NCBI RefSeq assembly: GCF_900747795.2
Contig: NC_041404.2
Location: 81,021,450 to 81,085,449, forward strand
Direction of reading: 5' to 3'
Length of the DNA stretch: 64,000 bases
Origin: Erpetoichthys calabaricus
Taxonomy: Eukaryota; Chordata; Cladistia; Polypteriformes; Polypteridae
Made by a program: the position numbers and the translations under genes. The notes under the pieces are model-generated. The model did no database searches. It was not told the DNA's origin and saw only the letters and a program-made list of their open reading frames with translations. This document shows positions 36,991 through 52,008 of the stretch, piece by piece; the stretch's first letter is position 1, and each line of letters starts with the position of its first letter.

Positions 36991-37795
36991 TTAATGGGTG
37001 CCAACATTTTGTGATTTCATTGCTAAGACACTCATGTCAGTTGTCAAGGTCGCACCTCACAGAATTCATGACACGTGACATCATCATTGTAACGATACCT
37101 TTGTCAAAGTGCTCCGCTTCCCTCAACAAGTTCCTTCGTCAACAAAATCAAATACCTAGGAAGAGACAAATCCACCTCAACGCAAGATACAGTTTGTATC
37201 TTGATACATTGCTCTGTGATGGCCCAATGAAGGCCTGTCTCTGCCAGATTTGCAGTTCTCTCATCACATTAGGGGGCTTGATCTTTGACTCCCCTTACTG
37301 GTTTCTATGTTGGAAACCTAGTTTCTCCCTACCACTTATCTACTTTTCCTTTTACATCTCTGAACCTAAAGTCCCCTCCTTCCAAATGAGTTCCTCTTTT
37401 GCCTTATACTTAAAATAAATCTGGCATCGCACAGCAGATATTTTGGCGCAGGCTCTCCTGGCACACCCACATCCCAATCTTTCACAACAAAGCTCTCCAA
37501 ACTGGAGGAGGTCCAAATGCTTCTTCAGCCTGGACTGATAAAGGGTTGGCAATCCTCTGTGATATTTTGATGACACAGCACTACAGACATTCCAGTATTA
37601 AAAATCCAGTTGCTCACTTTTATCTTTAATCTTAAGTTGGCTCTCAAGACTTGTGGAGCGACTTCACCTTCTCCTCTCCCCTTCATCCTCTTATAGCTTT
37701 ATTTTGGCTTTCCCCTTATCCTTTCAAAAAGCTTCTCTCTTTATACTGAGCTACTCAACCCCTTTCTGTGGTTCATTCCTTTATATTTAATATGG
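36991..37795. other. Unassigned, probably old repeat
   Basis: Frames up to 148 codons exist, but none resembles a family that I know. Composition is like the neighbouring decayed repeats. Confidence 0.3.
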
Positions 37796-37799
37796 CAAC

Positions 37800-37916
37800 A
37801 AGATCAATGTGTGGTAGTGGTGGTGGAGGTGCACTATTAGAGGTACTTGAGGGTCCACATCAATGACAGGCTGGGCTGGTCTAGTAACATGGAGGAACTG
37901 CATAAGAAAGTATGTA
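37800..37916 (+). mobile_element. Small L2-type LINE fragment
   Basis: TTGAGGGTCCACATCAATGA then CAGGCTGGGCTGG and CATGGAGGAACTGCATAAGA encode a diverged LRVHINDRLGWS-x-MEELHKK-like string, as in L2 RT. Confidence 0.5.
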
Positions 37917-37967
37917 TATATACCACATATGATATTATCTAGCATCACCTTTATCCTTATGTATATA

Positions 37968-39201
37968 CTAGGGGCTCTGCCCACTGCTCGCTTCGCTTGC
38001 CAACCCCCGGGCGGGCGCTACACGCTAGCCACTTCGTGGATCTGCCGCTCACGTATGGGAAAGCGAATGTACAATTTAAACAGATTGTTATTTTCATGGG
38101 AATTGTTACATATGCATAATAGAACTAACTATTTTAAATTACAGCGAGTAATTAATCATAGTAAAAAATAGTAAAACGTAATAAATTGAAAGACAATTAT
38201 GTTTCATGTTGCGTTCGAGGTATTCATTGCATTATATGTTTTTGTTCTGTTTGGCTTTGGAATTAACACGCAAATACTTTTTAAACTTACACTTTTACTG
38301 TAAAACTTCAGTAAAAACAATTTGTTGAATTTACTTTTCATCAATATCGCATTGAATTTTGATTCCGTGTTTGGACTTACATTGTGACAACGCAACATAT
38401 AACTGCCTATGAGTGACTATCATTTCTTTCTCTTTAATAAATAAACCAACTTTTTTGAATGTTTGCCTCTGTGATTTGTTAATTGTCATAGCAGAAGCTA
38501 TTCTAACAGGAAACTGTAAACGTTTTAATACAAATGGCATTTCAAGATCTCCTTTGGTGTCTGTTATCCGCGGAAGATGTACTACATTACCTTTCTTGTC
38601 GCCTGTTAAAATTTTACATGTCAGAATTGTTCAACCAATTTTGAATACAACTAATCTTGTCCTATTGCATAGCCCATCACTCAGCCATGAATTACACAAT
38701 AACTTTACGATACATCCTTCTTTCAACAGTAATTCAGCTGGCGGAAGACTGGATGGTGTAATGGTTGTAGATATTCTACTGGATATTGTAAGTTGGTGTT
38801 TTTCCGCACCATCACCACCAACTGTTTCAGCATAGTCTATTGATAAGCATTTAACCAATTTGCCGTGTAACCGATCAATAATTTTCATGTTAATTCGTTT
38901 GACTTAATCATTTTTCAGTGCTAGGATTGCCCGTGTACTAATTTCTTCTGTTGATAACCCTTTGAGATGAAATTCGTCAATAAGATTTGGACATAATAAG
39001 TGTTCTTTTATTGGGAACTTAAAGTGAGGAAAACATAAAAATTTATAAGAGCTGAGAACGCAGAAACTGTGTCTGACAAAAGCATTCACCCAAATGAGAG
39101 GTGAGAGGACTGTGGTTGAAAATGGTTGAGAGGAGGGCAGGACTTGAAGAAAATGTCTTGGCAATAGTATCATCTCAAGATTTTCTTTTATAATAGAGAG
39201 A
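37968..39201 (-). mobile_element. Internally deleted Helitron
   Basis: Read on the - strand, the 3' end is GGGCAGAGCCCCTAGT. A short hairpin (GGGC/GCCC) is followed by CTAG (37968-37971) and a host T. The 5' end near 39201 reads TCTCTCTATTATAAAAG, with the TC start of Helitrons. Between them are pieces of the Pif1-like helicase: GLSTEEISTRAILALKND (about 38990-38904), LSDGLCNRTRLVVF (about 38680-38640), and PVRIASAMTINKSQRQTFKK with LYVALS (about 38540-38350). The HUH replicase and most of the helicase are absent. It therefore depended on another copy for movement. Confidence 0.82.
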
Positions 39202-39727
39202 TATATATAGAAAGTGAAGGCTAGGGGGCGCCACAGAGCTCCAAACCCCAAACATAAATAAAGGAAGGTTTTATTACACAAGTACAGTACCTGGTATAAC
39301 AGTTAAATAGTGTTCTTCTTCCTTCTCTTTATTTGTCTCTACCTCTCTCTCCAATGCATTGCTACTCCTCTAGTCGAGTGTCCGCTCCCAGCTCCAATTC
39401 ATCTGGACAAGGCAGAGTGGTCCCTTTAATTAAGGACCTGGGAGAACCAGAGCTTTGCCCATTGGAAGCAGTTCTGGGTCGTACGGAATTCCAAAATTAT
39501 AGGGAGTGTAACCCCCTGCAGTGCCCTTTTGTGGCACCCACAAGGGAAGGTATTGTAAGAACATCCGGTCGGGATGCCTGTTCATCTGGCTGGGGCTTCC
39601 CTTAATGGGCAAGGAACCGCTCCCTCTCTTGGCTGGGAAGTCCGTCCATCCATCTGGGTCCTCCCATTTGGCAAGGAACCTTCCCTGCTTCTGGTTGGGA
39701 TCCCCACCCATCCTGTATGGCACTTAC
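39202..39727. repeat. Unclassified repeat-like segment
   Basis: A moderately GC-rich block starting near AGGCTAGGGGGCGCCACAGA (39218) with AAATAAAGGAAGG at 39256. Overlapping frames on both strands are not conserved proteins that I recognise. It contrasts with its AT-rich surroundings and may be part of a mobile element. Confidence 0.3.
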
Positions 39728-39778
39728 AGTATATATACATATATATATATATATATACAGTATATATATATATATACA

Positions 39779-39842
<64 letters not shown>

Positions 39843-39849
39843 TATATAT
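39728..39849. repeat. (AT)n microsatellite, left of V-SINE
   Basis: An AT dinucleotide array interrupted by CAGT steps. With 40215-40321 it is one array split by the V-SINE. Confidence 0.9.
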
Positions 39850-40214
39850 CCACCCATCCATTTTCCAACCCGCTGAATCCGAACACAGGGTCACGGGGGT
39901 CTGCTGGAGCCAATCCCAGCCAACACAGGGCACAAGGCAGGAACCAATCCCGGGCAGGGTGCCAACCCACCACAGGACACACACAAACACACCCACACAC
40001 CAAGCACACACTAGGGCCAATTTAGAATCGCCAATCCACCTAAACTGCATGTCTTTGGACTGTGGGAGGAAACCGGAGCGCCCGGAGGAAACCCACGCAG
40101 ACACGGGGAGAACATGCAAACTCCACGCAGGGAGGACCCGGGAAGCGAACCCAGGTCCCCAGGTCTCCCAACTGCGAGGCAGCAGCGCTACCCACTGCGC
40201 CACCGTGCCGCCCC
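39850..40214 (-). mobile_element. Full-length V-SINE inside an (AT)n array
   Basis: TAGTGTATATAT is present at 39838-39849 and 40215-40226 as the target duplication. On the - strand it starts GGGCGGCACGGTGGCGCAGT and runs through boxes A and B and the core to the GGAAAATGGATGGGTGG tail. Confidence 0.92.
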
Positions 40215-42560
<2,346 letters not shown>

Positions 42561-42564
42561 AAGT

Positions 42565-42745
42565 TACATGAACTTGCAGCATACACATACGTACACCCAC
42601 ACTCAAACCGGGCAATTTGGAGTCGCTGATTCAGCTGACATGCATGTGCTTGGGGATGTGGGAGGAAAACCCCATGTAGACATGCAAAGAATGTGTTCAC
42701 TCCACAGAGATAAAATACGAGCATAGGGTTTGAGACCTGGATGCT
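42565..42745 (-). repeat. Old V-SINE core remnant
   Basis: TCAGCTGACATGCATGTGCT, GATGTGGGAGGAAAACCCCA and GACATGCAAAGAATGTG follow, in reverse orientation, the order of the V-SINE conserved core. Confidence 0.6.
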
Positions 42746-43465
42746 GGATCCATGAAATAGTAATGATGTATGAGGCTGTTTGATGACGTACGTGAAAAGT
42801 AGGCTGTTTAAATTTAAAAATGAGCTTTGTGCATAGAAGCCTAAGGTATGTGTATGATGTAAAAGTCACTTCCTCAGCCATGATGACTTATGAACCACTT
42901 GATTCTCATTTGTGCACCACACTTGGGCAGACACTGATATTGAAAGTGCAAGCTTGAGACAGGGTTAGGCTTAGGGTTAATGCTAATGTCTTACATTAAA
43001 CTGTAAAGCATGTCTGTGTGTTTCAATGTTTGATTGTACTCCACGTTCTCCGGTTGAATCTTCTATCCACTGTATAATTCCCTGTTGTCACATTTTAAGA
43101 CTTGTTGAGCTTGATACTCGTTGGGGTCATTCTGATCTGGGAAAGCCTGTGCCCCATACACTTGGAATAAACTTTAGAGGACTTTGAAACTGGCTGTACT
43201 CACTATGTTAGAACTTTTTAAATATTGAATTATGGATTTGGTTGCAAGGAAGTTTCATTTATTTCATTTTATGTACTTTGTAGTATTTTAACATTTTAGG
43301 CTATTGTCCCTTTTATTTTTAAGCACAAAAATGAGGATAAATATTGGTTTAAGTAAATAAATGTGTTCTATCTTCACCTGTCTAAACATCAAAAACATTT
43401 GCTGGAAAGTTGTAGATGTTCAGTCCTTCAACTGTCTGCAAATTTTTCATGATTTCAGGTGTCCT
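42746..43465. other. Unassigned intergenic sequence
   Basis: Nothing recognised. Confidence 0.35.
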
Positions 43466-43489
43466 CTCATTTGCTTTTATTTTCCCGCT

Positions 43490-44190
43490 TCCCTCAGAAA
43501 GGAAGATTTAATGACTTCTTGGGCACAGCCATCAGCAGTGTGTCTGTCTGCGGAGAGAGTGTCGATCTTGTCGAGAGGTTTACTTATCTCAGCAGTGACA
43601 TTTATGTTGGTGGTGACTCTTCCTATAAAGTCAGTAGATGGATTAGTAGAGCACGGGGGGTCATGAGGTCACTGGAAAGGGGTGTGTGGCACTCCTGATA
43701 TCTTGGCAAAAGGATGAAGATCCAAGTCTTTACAGTCCTGGTGCTTCCTGTATGGTTGCGAGACATGGACGCGATCCAGTGTCCCGAGACAAAGATTGGA
43801 CTCCTTCGGTACGGTGTCTCTTCGGAGAGTCCTTGGGTACCATTGGTTTGACTTTGTGTCAAATGAGCAGTTGCCCATGGAGTCCCGAATGAGGCACATT
43901 ACCTGCATTGTGAGGGAGCATCGGTTACGGCACTACGGCCATGTGGCACGATTCCCCAAAGGTGATCCGACTTGCAGAATCTTACTTGATGCGGCTAGAC
44001 CAGGCCATGGGGACACCCACGTAACATCTGGCTGCAGCAGATAGATGGTAATTCCTGGGGGAGTGGGACTGGACCACATGTTGTGGAAAGTGGGGGGTTG
44101 CCAACCAGGATCCTGAGCTGTTTGGTCATGTAGTGGGTGCGGCAATGCACTGTACCAGTGCAGGCTCCCCAACCTGATCTGACCTCAGAA
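43490..44190 (+). mobile_element. LINE reverse-transcriptase C-terminal fragment
   Basis: Frames read SSVSVCGESVDLVERFTYLS then SDIYVGGDSSYKVSRWISRA (43530-43650), followed in other frames by LLRYGVSSESPWVPL- and RHITCIVREHRLRHYGHVAR-like strings (about 43790-43960). This is the thumb/C-terminal region of a common fish LINE type. Clade uncertain. Multiple frame changes. Confidence 0.7.
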
Positions 44191-44363
44191 CTAACTAGAA
44201 TTTGATTTACGTAAAGTTAGCTCGTCTTTAAGAGGTCTTTCAAAATGCATCACAAAACCAGTGTGGTGACGGGTTTTGAAACAGTTCATGTTGCAATCAT
44301 CATCCTCACTTGGCGTGAGAGCATTACTTGGCTGAGTAATTTTGGATTTCTGAAGCTTCCTCT

Positions 44364-44705
44364 GCGCTGCTGCCTCGCAGTTGGGAGATCTGGGGACCTG
44401 GGTTCGCTTCCTGGGTCCTCCCTGCGTGGAGTTTGCATGTTCTCCCTGTGTCTGCGTGGGTTTCCTCCGGGCGCTCCGGTTTCCTCCCACAGTCCAAAGA
44501 CATGCAGGTTAGGTGGATTGGCGATTCTAAATTGGCCCTAGTGTGTGCTTGGTGTGTGGGTGTGTTTGTGTGTGTCCTGTGGTGGGTTGGCACCCTGCCC
44601 AGGATTGTTTCCAGCCTTGTGCCCTGTGTTGGCTGGGATTGGCTCCAGCAGACCCCCGTGACCCTGTGTTCGGATTCAGCGGGTTGGAAAATGGATGGAT
44701 GGATG
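44364..44705 (+). mobile_element. 5'-truncated V-SINE
   Basis: Target duplication GAAGCTTCCTCT at 44352-44363 and 44706-44717. It begins at GCGCTGCTGCCTCGCAGTTG, so box A is missing but box B (GGTTCGCTTCC), the core and the tail are present. Confidence 0.93.
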
Positions 44706-44907
44706 GAAGCTTCCTCTTAATATCTGTTTTTGGTAACCCTTTAGAAAGGGGACTTTAAGGGTTTGCTGTGGAGCATCTACTAGACACTGATTACTCTGTC
44801 ACCTAAGAAACTTTCTTAAAATCACGTTATGTAGAAATACTGAGTGTACGACATGCAGCTCCAGTTTTAGTGTTGCCAGCAGTGCTTTCCAAGTTTTGCT
44901 AAGACCA

Positions 44908-45585
44908 GGGGTCCTCAATCGCAGTTCTGGACGGCTGCAGTGGCTGCAGGTTTTCCTTCCAACTAATTTTGTAATTAGATAATAAAATTTGGTATTTAAC
45001 TTTCTATCTTGTTTGAAATTTCATTCATCCAAGAGAAATTTTAATTGTATGGTAGAGTTTCCTTCTCTGAGAACATTATCCATGTGTTTTATGGAGTAGA
45101 ACAGATTTAAACGTAATGGTCCTTCCAATGTCCCTCTTATTTCTAAACATTTTTAACACATATGCATATGCACTACTTGTTTATTGGTTATCTGTATTTC
45201 ATTATTAACTAATGTCTGCTGAAGAAAACAGGCAACAATTGCAACTTAAACGCGGCTGCTAAAAACTAAAACAGGCAATTAAGGGTTCTGAATTGTTACA
45301 GGCAAGATAACTAAAAGTAAGCCTAAAAAACGTATTGCTCTAGTAGTATATAAGAAATTGGGCGAAGTGAAAACCAGCAGCCACCATAGACCTCCAGGAC
45401 TGTAATTGAGGACCTCTGTTCTACAATGTAACTAAAATTTGTCTTTGATGAATGTGAGCGCTAACAAGTCAAATAGAAATATACCAAGTTTCATTATCAG
45501 CAAGGACTGAGTTCTAATTAGGAAACAGGCTGGAATGAAAAGCTGTAGCCACTGCGGCCCTACAGGACGGTGACTGAGGACCCCA
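44908..45585. mobile_element. hAT-like MITE
   Basis: It starts CAGGGGTCCTCAATCGCAGT and ends GGTGACTGAGGACCCCAG. The flanks GCTAAGAC (44900-44907) and GTTAAGAC (about 45586-45593) look like an 8-bp duplication with one change. An extra internal end-like block, CCAGGACTGTAATTGAGGAC, lies at about 45398-45417. Same family as 57540-58273. Confidence 0.7.
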
Positions 45586-45718
45586 GTTAAGACTAAACAA
45601 GGCATACACAGATCTTCTTACGACTAACAGCTGTACTGTGGTAGCCCCCTCTTTTAAGGTGTTTCCTGCATATCATATGCCACATTTCCAAAGAGAATAC
45701 TAGCCAAAGCCTATAGAG

Positions 45719-46360
45719 CAGTGGTTCCCAAACTCGGTCCTGGGGACCCACTGTGGCTGCAGGTTTTTGTTCCAACCACATTCACAATCGGTGATAATAA
45801 TCGATAACAACTGATCTCATTTAATTAGCTGGTGTTTTTACTCTTCTCTTATTCTGCATTCAGAAAAACACAACAGTATGGTTTTTACATTTACAAGACA
45901 TTTAGAAATATTCTATCTTTTTTCTAAAGATATAAATGCTTAACTCTCTTTTGTTATTTTCTATTATTTTCCCTTTTTCCTGTGTAGTTTGCTCCCTTCA
46001 TTTAACCCTAATAGTGACAATTAACAACCAGCACAGCAGACACCCAGGATGATGAAAGCCGCAACGACTTCAGTGTCTGACCCGCTAATTAGTATATAAT
46101 CAGTTAAATAACCAGAACACCTGGAAAAGCAGAATTAAAATTAGGTTGAAAATACTGTTAATAACTTAAAAAAATACATATTCCCCATATAACTGCTTAT
46201 TACATTTTAATAAAAATCTACCAACCTAGTTTGTAATATCTACATTGACTCCAAAGCACAGAAACTGGGAAATAATAACTCACTTAATTAGGCTAAGAGT
46301 CCCAGAAAAAACGGAAGTTGGTTGGAACAAAAACCTGCAGCCACAGTGGGTCTCCAGGAA
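45719..46360. mobile_element. Second hAT-like MITE type
   Basis: The left end GCAGTGGTTCCCAAACTCGG leads into TGTGGCTGCAGGTTTTTGTT. The right side has the complement (GGAACAAAAACCTGCAGCCA then CAGTGGGTCTCCAGG) but lacks the last ~20 bases. No transposase. Confidence 0.7.
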
Positions 46361-46599
46361 AAATAACGTTAAGGATAAGAGTGTACATAAAGCTGAGATT
46401 GGCTACAAGCTGAGGAAGTGACAGCAAGAAAATCAAGTTCAGCTCCACAATTCAATTTACAATTTATGGCACTAGGCCTTAGTTATTGGTGGACCTCAGA
46501 TGGCAGCTGAAGTTCCCCAGCCACATTGCAGCCCCATAGTCCTGGTGTCTGAATCCACAAAGCAAGTCGTGCTTTAGGAGCTAACAGTCCCGTAGGAAG

Positions 46600-47020
46600 A
46601 TCATTTGGATGAAGCCTTTGAAAGGAAGCTCTTCATGTACATGGCACTGGTCAGCATCTGTCAGCAGTTGGGATGGAGAACTAGGTGTCTCCTAGTGGAG
46701 GTTGGGTGCAGGGGATTCGCAGCCCATTCTTTTGTTAGAGTCTTTAGCAGTCTGGGCATTGAAGGAGAGAGGAAGAAGAGAGCCATCTGCAATGCCATCG
46801 AAGCACCAGATTCAGCCTCAAGATGGCTGTAGATCAGGATGGAGAAGACATGAGGTCAGAATAGCTAGCCATCTGGACACACGCTGGGGTCTGTTCCAGT
46901 CACCTGGAGGAGAGTCTTTGATGTTGAAAGATCCGAAACACCTGATGATCCCAGGAACATTGCTCATGAAATGTCCAGAATGAGGCATCAGCAGATGAAT
47001 ATTCACAGTGAATGCCATCT
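46600..47020 (+). mobile_element. LINE polyprotein C-terminal fragment
   Basis: The frame 46605-46832 contains CLLVEVGCRGFAAHSFVRVF followed by SSLGIEGERKKRAI. It resembles the VEVGCRGF-S-R-L--LG segment at the C-terminus of several fish LINE polyproteins. It breaks frame soon after. Confidence 0.55.
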
Positions 47021-49055
47021 CAAGGCACTTTACCTGTAAGTAATAATACTATATGACTGTACTTATAGTGTATACATTTGGAGCACAGCATCACTGAATG
47101 AATAACTTGGAGCCACACAGTGTCAGCAGCACAGGCTGAACCTGCAGCTTACTTTACAGTCCATCTTGCCTCACTGCCTGCTCCAGTAGACCACCCTGAA
47201 GAAGACCAGGAAGCCCTAATTTACAAATAATATAAGCAAGTAAAACTCGGGTTTAGCCATACGTCCTCTGAGTAGAGTGTCTGATAAAAAGAAATCAAGG
47301 AATCTTTACTATGCACTCGGTCACATTTCATGCTTTATTACCTTCCACATTTTCCACTCTATTTCGCTTATCTGTAATCTCGGATCTGTTTTGTCAGCAA
47401 AATTCTCATGCTTCAAATTGTCCTTGGCTTGTTGTTTTTTAGAACTTGAAGAAAAGTAAAAAAGTAACTGGCTGATCCGACAAAGTAAGCATGAGTTGTA
47501 GCTGAGTGGTTTTCCCACCTCTTGTAAATGCACTGTAAACATGGATTAAAAGAATGAGTGTTTGTCATCTGTGCTGGAGAGGTGAAATTGCCATTTTGTG
47601 ATTGCAGACATTTTGCTTATTATTCTACAGTGGATTGCTTTTTCTGCTGTTACATCCTGCTCTGAGGAAGTAGAATGTGAACTCTGAACATTACTCACAG
47701 GAGTTTCATACAGGGCGATAGTGCAAGAGTCTGTTTCATGGTTTAGTCCATTATCCAATTTATTTTGTATTAAGATTCTTTTTGTGTATGACTCACATCT
47801 TAGGACAGTCATAACTCATATGAATTATGAAAGGACCTACTCCAGAGGAACTGGACACGACATAGATAAACAATCCTGACAAGATAAGGTGCTTGCCCAT
47901 GTTTTCTTATGATTAAAGCTTTTGGGACAAGTTGTCCATTAACAGATTAGATAGCCAATAATTTATGTGTAATTGTATGGGCATAAATAGGATGACGGAC
48001 AGACTCCATCTGGATGGACCTGAAAGGCACTGTCCATGCATCTGCCTGACTTCTAAAACAAAACGAGCCTCTCAGAAACTTTTAACGATGAGCGGCGTGG
48101 AAGAGAGCAACACATTGTAGGTAACTGGTAACAATCGACTTCTAGATGTCTGGGGATTGCTGAAGCCAAAGGGAATAATAAGTCTTTATGTGCAGCCCGG
48201 TAGAGTGCTTAAGTGGATAAGGTGTGTGTGTGCATCTGTGTCTTTCCAAATTTGATAAGGGTATGAGAGAGTAGGCCAGTCCAAAACAAACACGGCGAGA
48301 CCCACTCACCCCATGACAATCCACCACCTTACTGTTTCATGCCTTTGTCTTCGGTATATTTTAATCAAGGGGTTAACTTACTTGGAGCTCTTATGCTCCA
48401 TTACAGGTGGAGGTTTACAAGTAATGAAAAGCTTTACTTGAGTGGTGCATTCAAGACAATGGAATATTTGATTTCACCTTAACTATCTGTCACAGCTGGA
48501 AAAAAAAAGTCCTACTTCCCCCTTTATTTATGAGAAGTACGTTCTCTTTTTAAAGTATTGCTGACATCAGCTCATCCGGCATTGTCAGATTCAGAAATTT
48601 AAAACTGTGCTTTGTCTTTGCCTTTCTATTGATGAAACCTAAGAATGTTCAAATTCCAGACAGAGAGGGGTCTATGTCAGGATCTGAAAGCAGGCTTTCC
48701 ACTGCCCACTGCTGGAATAACCTTAACCTGGGTTTTCTTTTTTTTTTCCCTTTTGTCAGTGAACAGTGACACAGCGGTTCTCTGATCTCCATGAATTTTT
48801 CTACTCATTCCTCTTTAAGCAGGCAAAAACAAACCTATTACCATATTAATACTGTGAGTAAATAAGCACATTACATTTGCTTGAAATTATACCCTCTGTC
48901 AAGGCCAGTATTTCAAAAGCAATGGGTGCTTTGGGGAATTATCCTCACAAAAACATGTAGATACCATGCCACCATTTCTCATATATAAAAGTGAGCAATA
49001 CTTACAAACATCATCTAGCTCTCAAGTTACTTTGTAAAGGCTAAAACTTACATTT
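47021..49055. other. Unassigned intergenic sequence
   Basis: No gene or firm repeat recognised in about 2 kb. Confidence 0.35.
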
Positions 49056-49059
49056 ACTT

Positions 49060-49345
49060 TCCAGACGGTTTGGGTCCAACGCGGTCACAGGGAGCAAAAC
49101 CAACCCTAAATGGGATGTTAGTCCAATGCAAAACAAAATCACTTACATGCCCAACTGACTCAGTCAACTGAGAGTCTGCAGCCAACTTAATCTGCAGATC
49201 TACGGATGGCCTGTGAGTTGAAGTCGCAGTCCGTGGAGAAAACCAAGGAAGACCCACAGAGAAAGCTTCACAAAGACTTCAGAAACCTAGGATTCCAGAG
49301 CAGCAAGGAAGCAGTGTGAACCACTGTACTGCTATTCTACTCCAA
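49060..49345 (-). repeat. Old, near full-length V-SINE relative
   Basis: In reverse order it shows TCACAGGGAG, GATGTTAGTCCAATGCAAAA, GAGAGTCTGCAGCCAACTTAATC, GGAGAAAACCAAGGAAGACC and AGGATTCCAGAGCAGCAAG. These match the order of a V-SINE of an older subfamily than the young GGCGGCACGG type. Confidence 0.55.
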
Positions 49346-49499
49346 AGCTGAAACTAATGTGGCTTATAGCTCCTAATGTGGTAGACCCCGGCATGTGCAG
49401 ACCAACAGTACCACTTCCTCTACACTGTTACCCCACAGGAACACATGTACAGCCCCTTACTGCACTACTTCTTCACCTATGACAGTGTGGCCAGACACA

Positions 49500-49990
49500 G
49501 CTCGGAATCCAACTCCATCTTAGGCCTGATCTCTATCAATTAGGAAATGGCACACACAGATGAGATTTGCCTTGTGATGAGGTGCTACTGGGACAAACAA
49601 TGTTCCCCTTAATGTCAATAAGACAAATAAACTGATCACAGACTTCAGAAAGCAGAAATATTCCCATACACACTGCCAGTGATGTTGTGGGGATGGCCAC
49701 CAAGCTTTAAACTTCCTGAATGTACCATTACTGATGGCCTGAAGTGGGCACAACACACTTTATTTGTCTCCAAGAAAATTCACCAATGACTTTTCTTATT
49801 CAAAACATGTGAGGAAAGCCTGGATGTCTCCATCTATGCCCATTAACATCCATAGGTGCACAATGGAGCCCACTCTTCTGTCATTCTTAATATTCTGGTA
49901 TGGCTCCTGCTCATCTGAAACGTACAAAGCACTGCAGAGGTTGTGAAGGCAGCAAATAAACTGAAACGAAGATAAAGCTCCATTCAGATA
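49500..49990 (+). mobile_element. Rex1/CR1-like LINE RT fragment
   Basis: TCAATAAGACAAATAAACTG then ATCACAGACTTCAGAAAGCAG encodes NKTNKLITDFRKQK. ATTCTGGTATGGCTCCTGC encodes FWYGSCS and leads to YKALQRL. These are typical of CR1/Rex-type RT. Highly diverged. Confidence 0.6.
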
Positions 49991-50271
49991 AGGACATACA
50001 GTACAGTGTATAATACACACTATCTTAAAAAGGCAAAAAGTAAAGACCGCACACATCCACCACTGAGGTACATTCTGATTACATAAGAACTGAGAGTCCT
50101 TGATTCAGGGAGTTGTTATTCTGAAGCCATAAGTCTACTAAAGACTCATTCATTAATGGGACTGAGAGATGCATAAACATACTTGCTGTGGGCGTTTTTT
50201 AGATGTTTATATATTGTACTGAGCCCTTTCTTATTTGCAATGGTGATGGACAGGTTGATAGATTAGACAGG

Positions 50272-51062
50272 AGTCCCCGTGGGCTATAATGTTTACTGAT
50301 GACATTGTGATCTGTAGCAAGAGTAGGGAGCAGGTTGAGGAGACCCTGGAGAGGTGGAGAAATGCTCTAGAGAGGAGAGAAACGAAGGTCAGTAGGAACA
50401 AGACAGAATACATGTGTGTAAATGAGAGGGAGGTCAGTGGAATGGTTAGGATGCAGGGAATAGAGTTGGCGAAGGTAGATGAGTTTAAATACTTGGGATC
50501 AACAGTACAGAGTAATGAGGATTGTGGAAGAGAGGTGAAAAAGAGTGCAGGCAGGGTGGAATGGGTGGAGAAGAGTGTCAGGAGTGATTTGTGACAGACG
50601 GGTATCAGCAAGAGTGAAAGGGAAGGTCTACAGGACGGTAGTGAGACCAGCTATGTTATATGGGTTGGAGACGGTGGCACTGACCAGAAAGCAGGAGACA
50701 GAGCTGGAGGTGGCAGAGTTAAAGATGCTAAGATTTGCACTGGGTGTGACGAGAATGGACAGGATTAGAAATGAGCACATTAGAGGGTCAGCTCAAGTTG
50801 GACGGTTGGGAGACAAAGTCAGAGAGACGAGATTGCGTTGGTTTGGACATGTGCAGAGGAGAGATGCTGGGTATATTGGGAGAAGGATGCTAAGGATAGA
50901 GCTGCCAGGGAAGAGAAAATGAGGAAGTCCTAAGCAAAGGTTTATGGATGTGGTGAGAGAGGACATGCAGGTAACAGAGCAAGATGCAGAGGACAGAAAG
51001 ATATGGAAGAAGATGATCCGCTGTGGCGACCCCTAACGGGAGCAACCAAAACAAGAAGATAT
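50272..51062 (+). mobile_element. RTE-type LINE, RT C-terminus
   Basis: The frames 50289-50594 and 50545-50922 read FTDDIVICSKSREQVEETLE (RT catalytic box, ADD changed to TDD), VDEFKYLGSTVQ, RVKGKVYRTVVRPAMLYGLE and LRWFGHVQRRDAGYIGRRML. The 3' end TGGCGACCCCTAACGGGAGC followed by AAACAAGAAGA is the usual terminus of this RTE family. One frame change near 50560 and a stop at 50920 break it. Moderately young. Confidence 0.85.
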
Positions 51063-51192
51063 ATTGTATAATAATGTCTTAAATGCTTGTTGTTCTAGCG
51101 TTACCTGTTGGTATACGACTGTCACTTGTCCGTGCAAAACATGCAAGTAATAATGAGCACTCTTTAAAAAAAACCTTGAAATTAAATGATAG

Positions 51193-52008
<816 letters not shown>

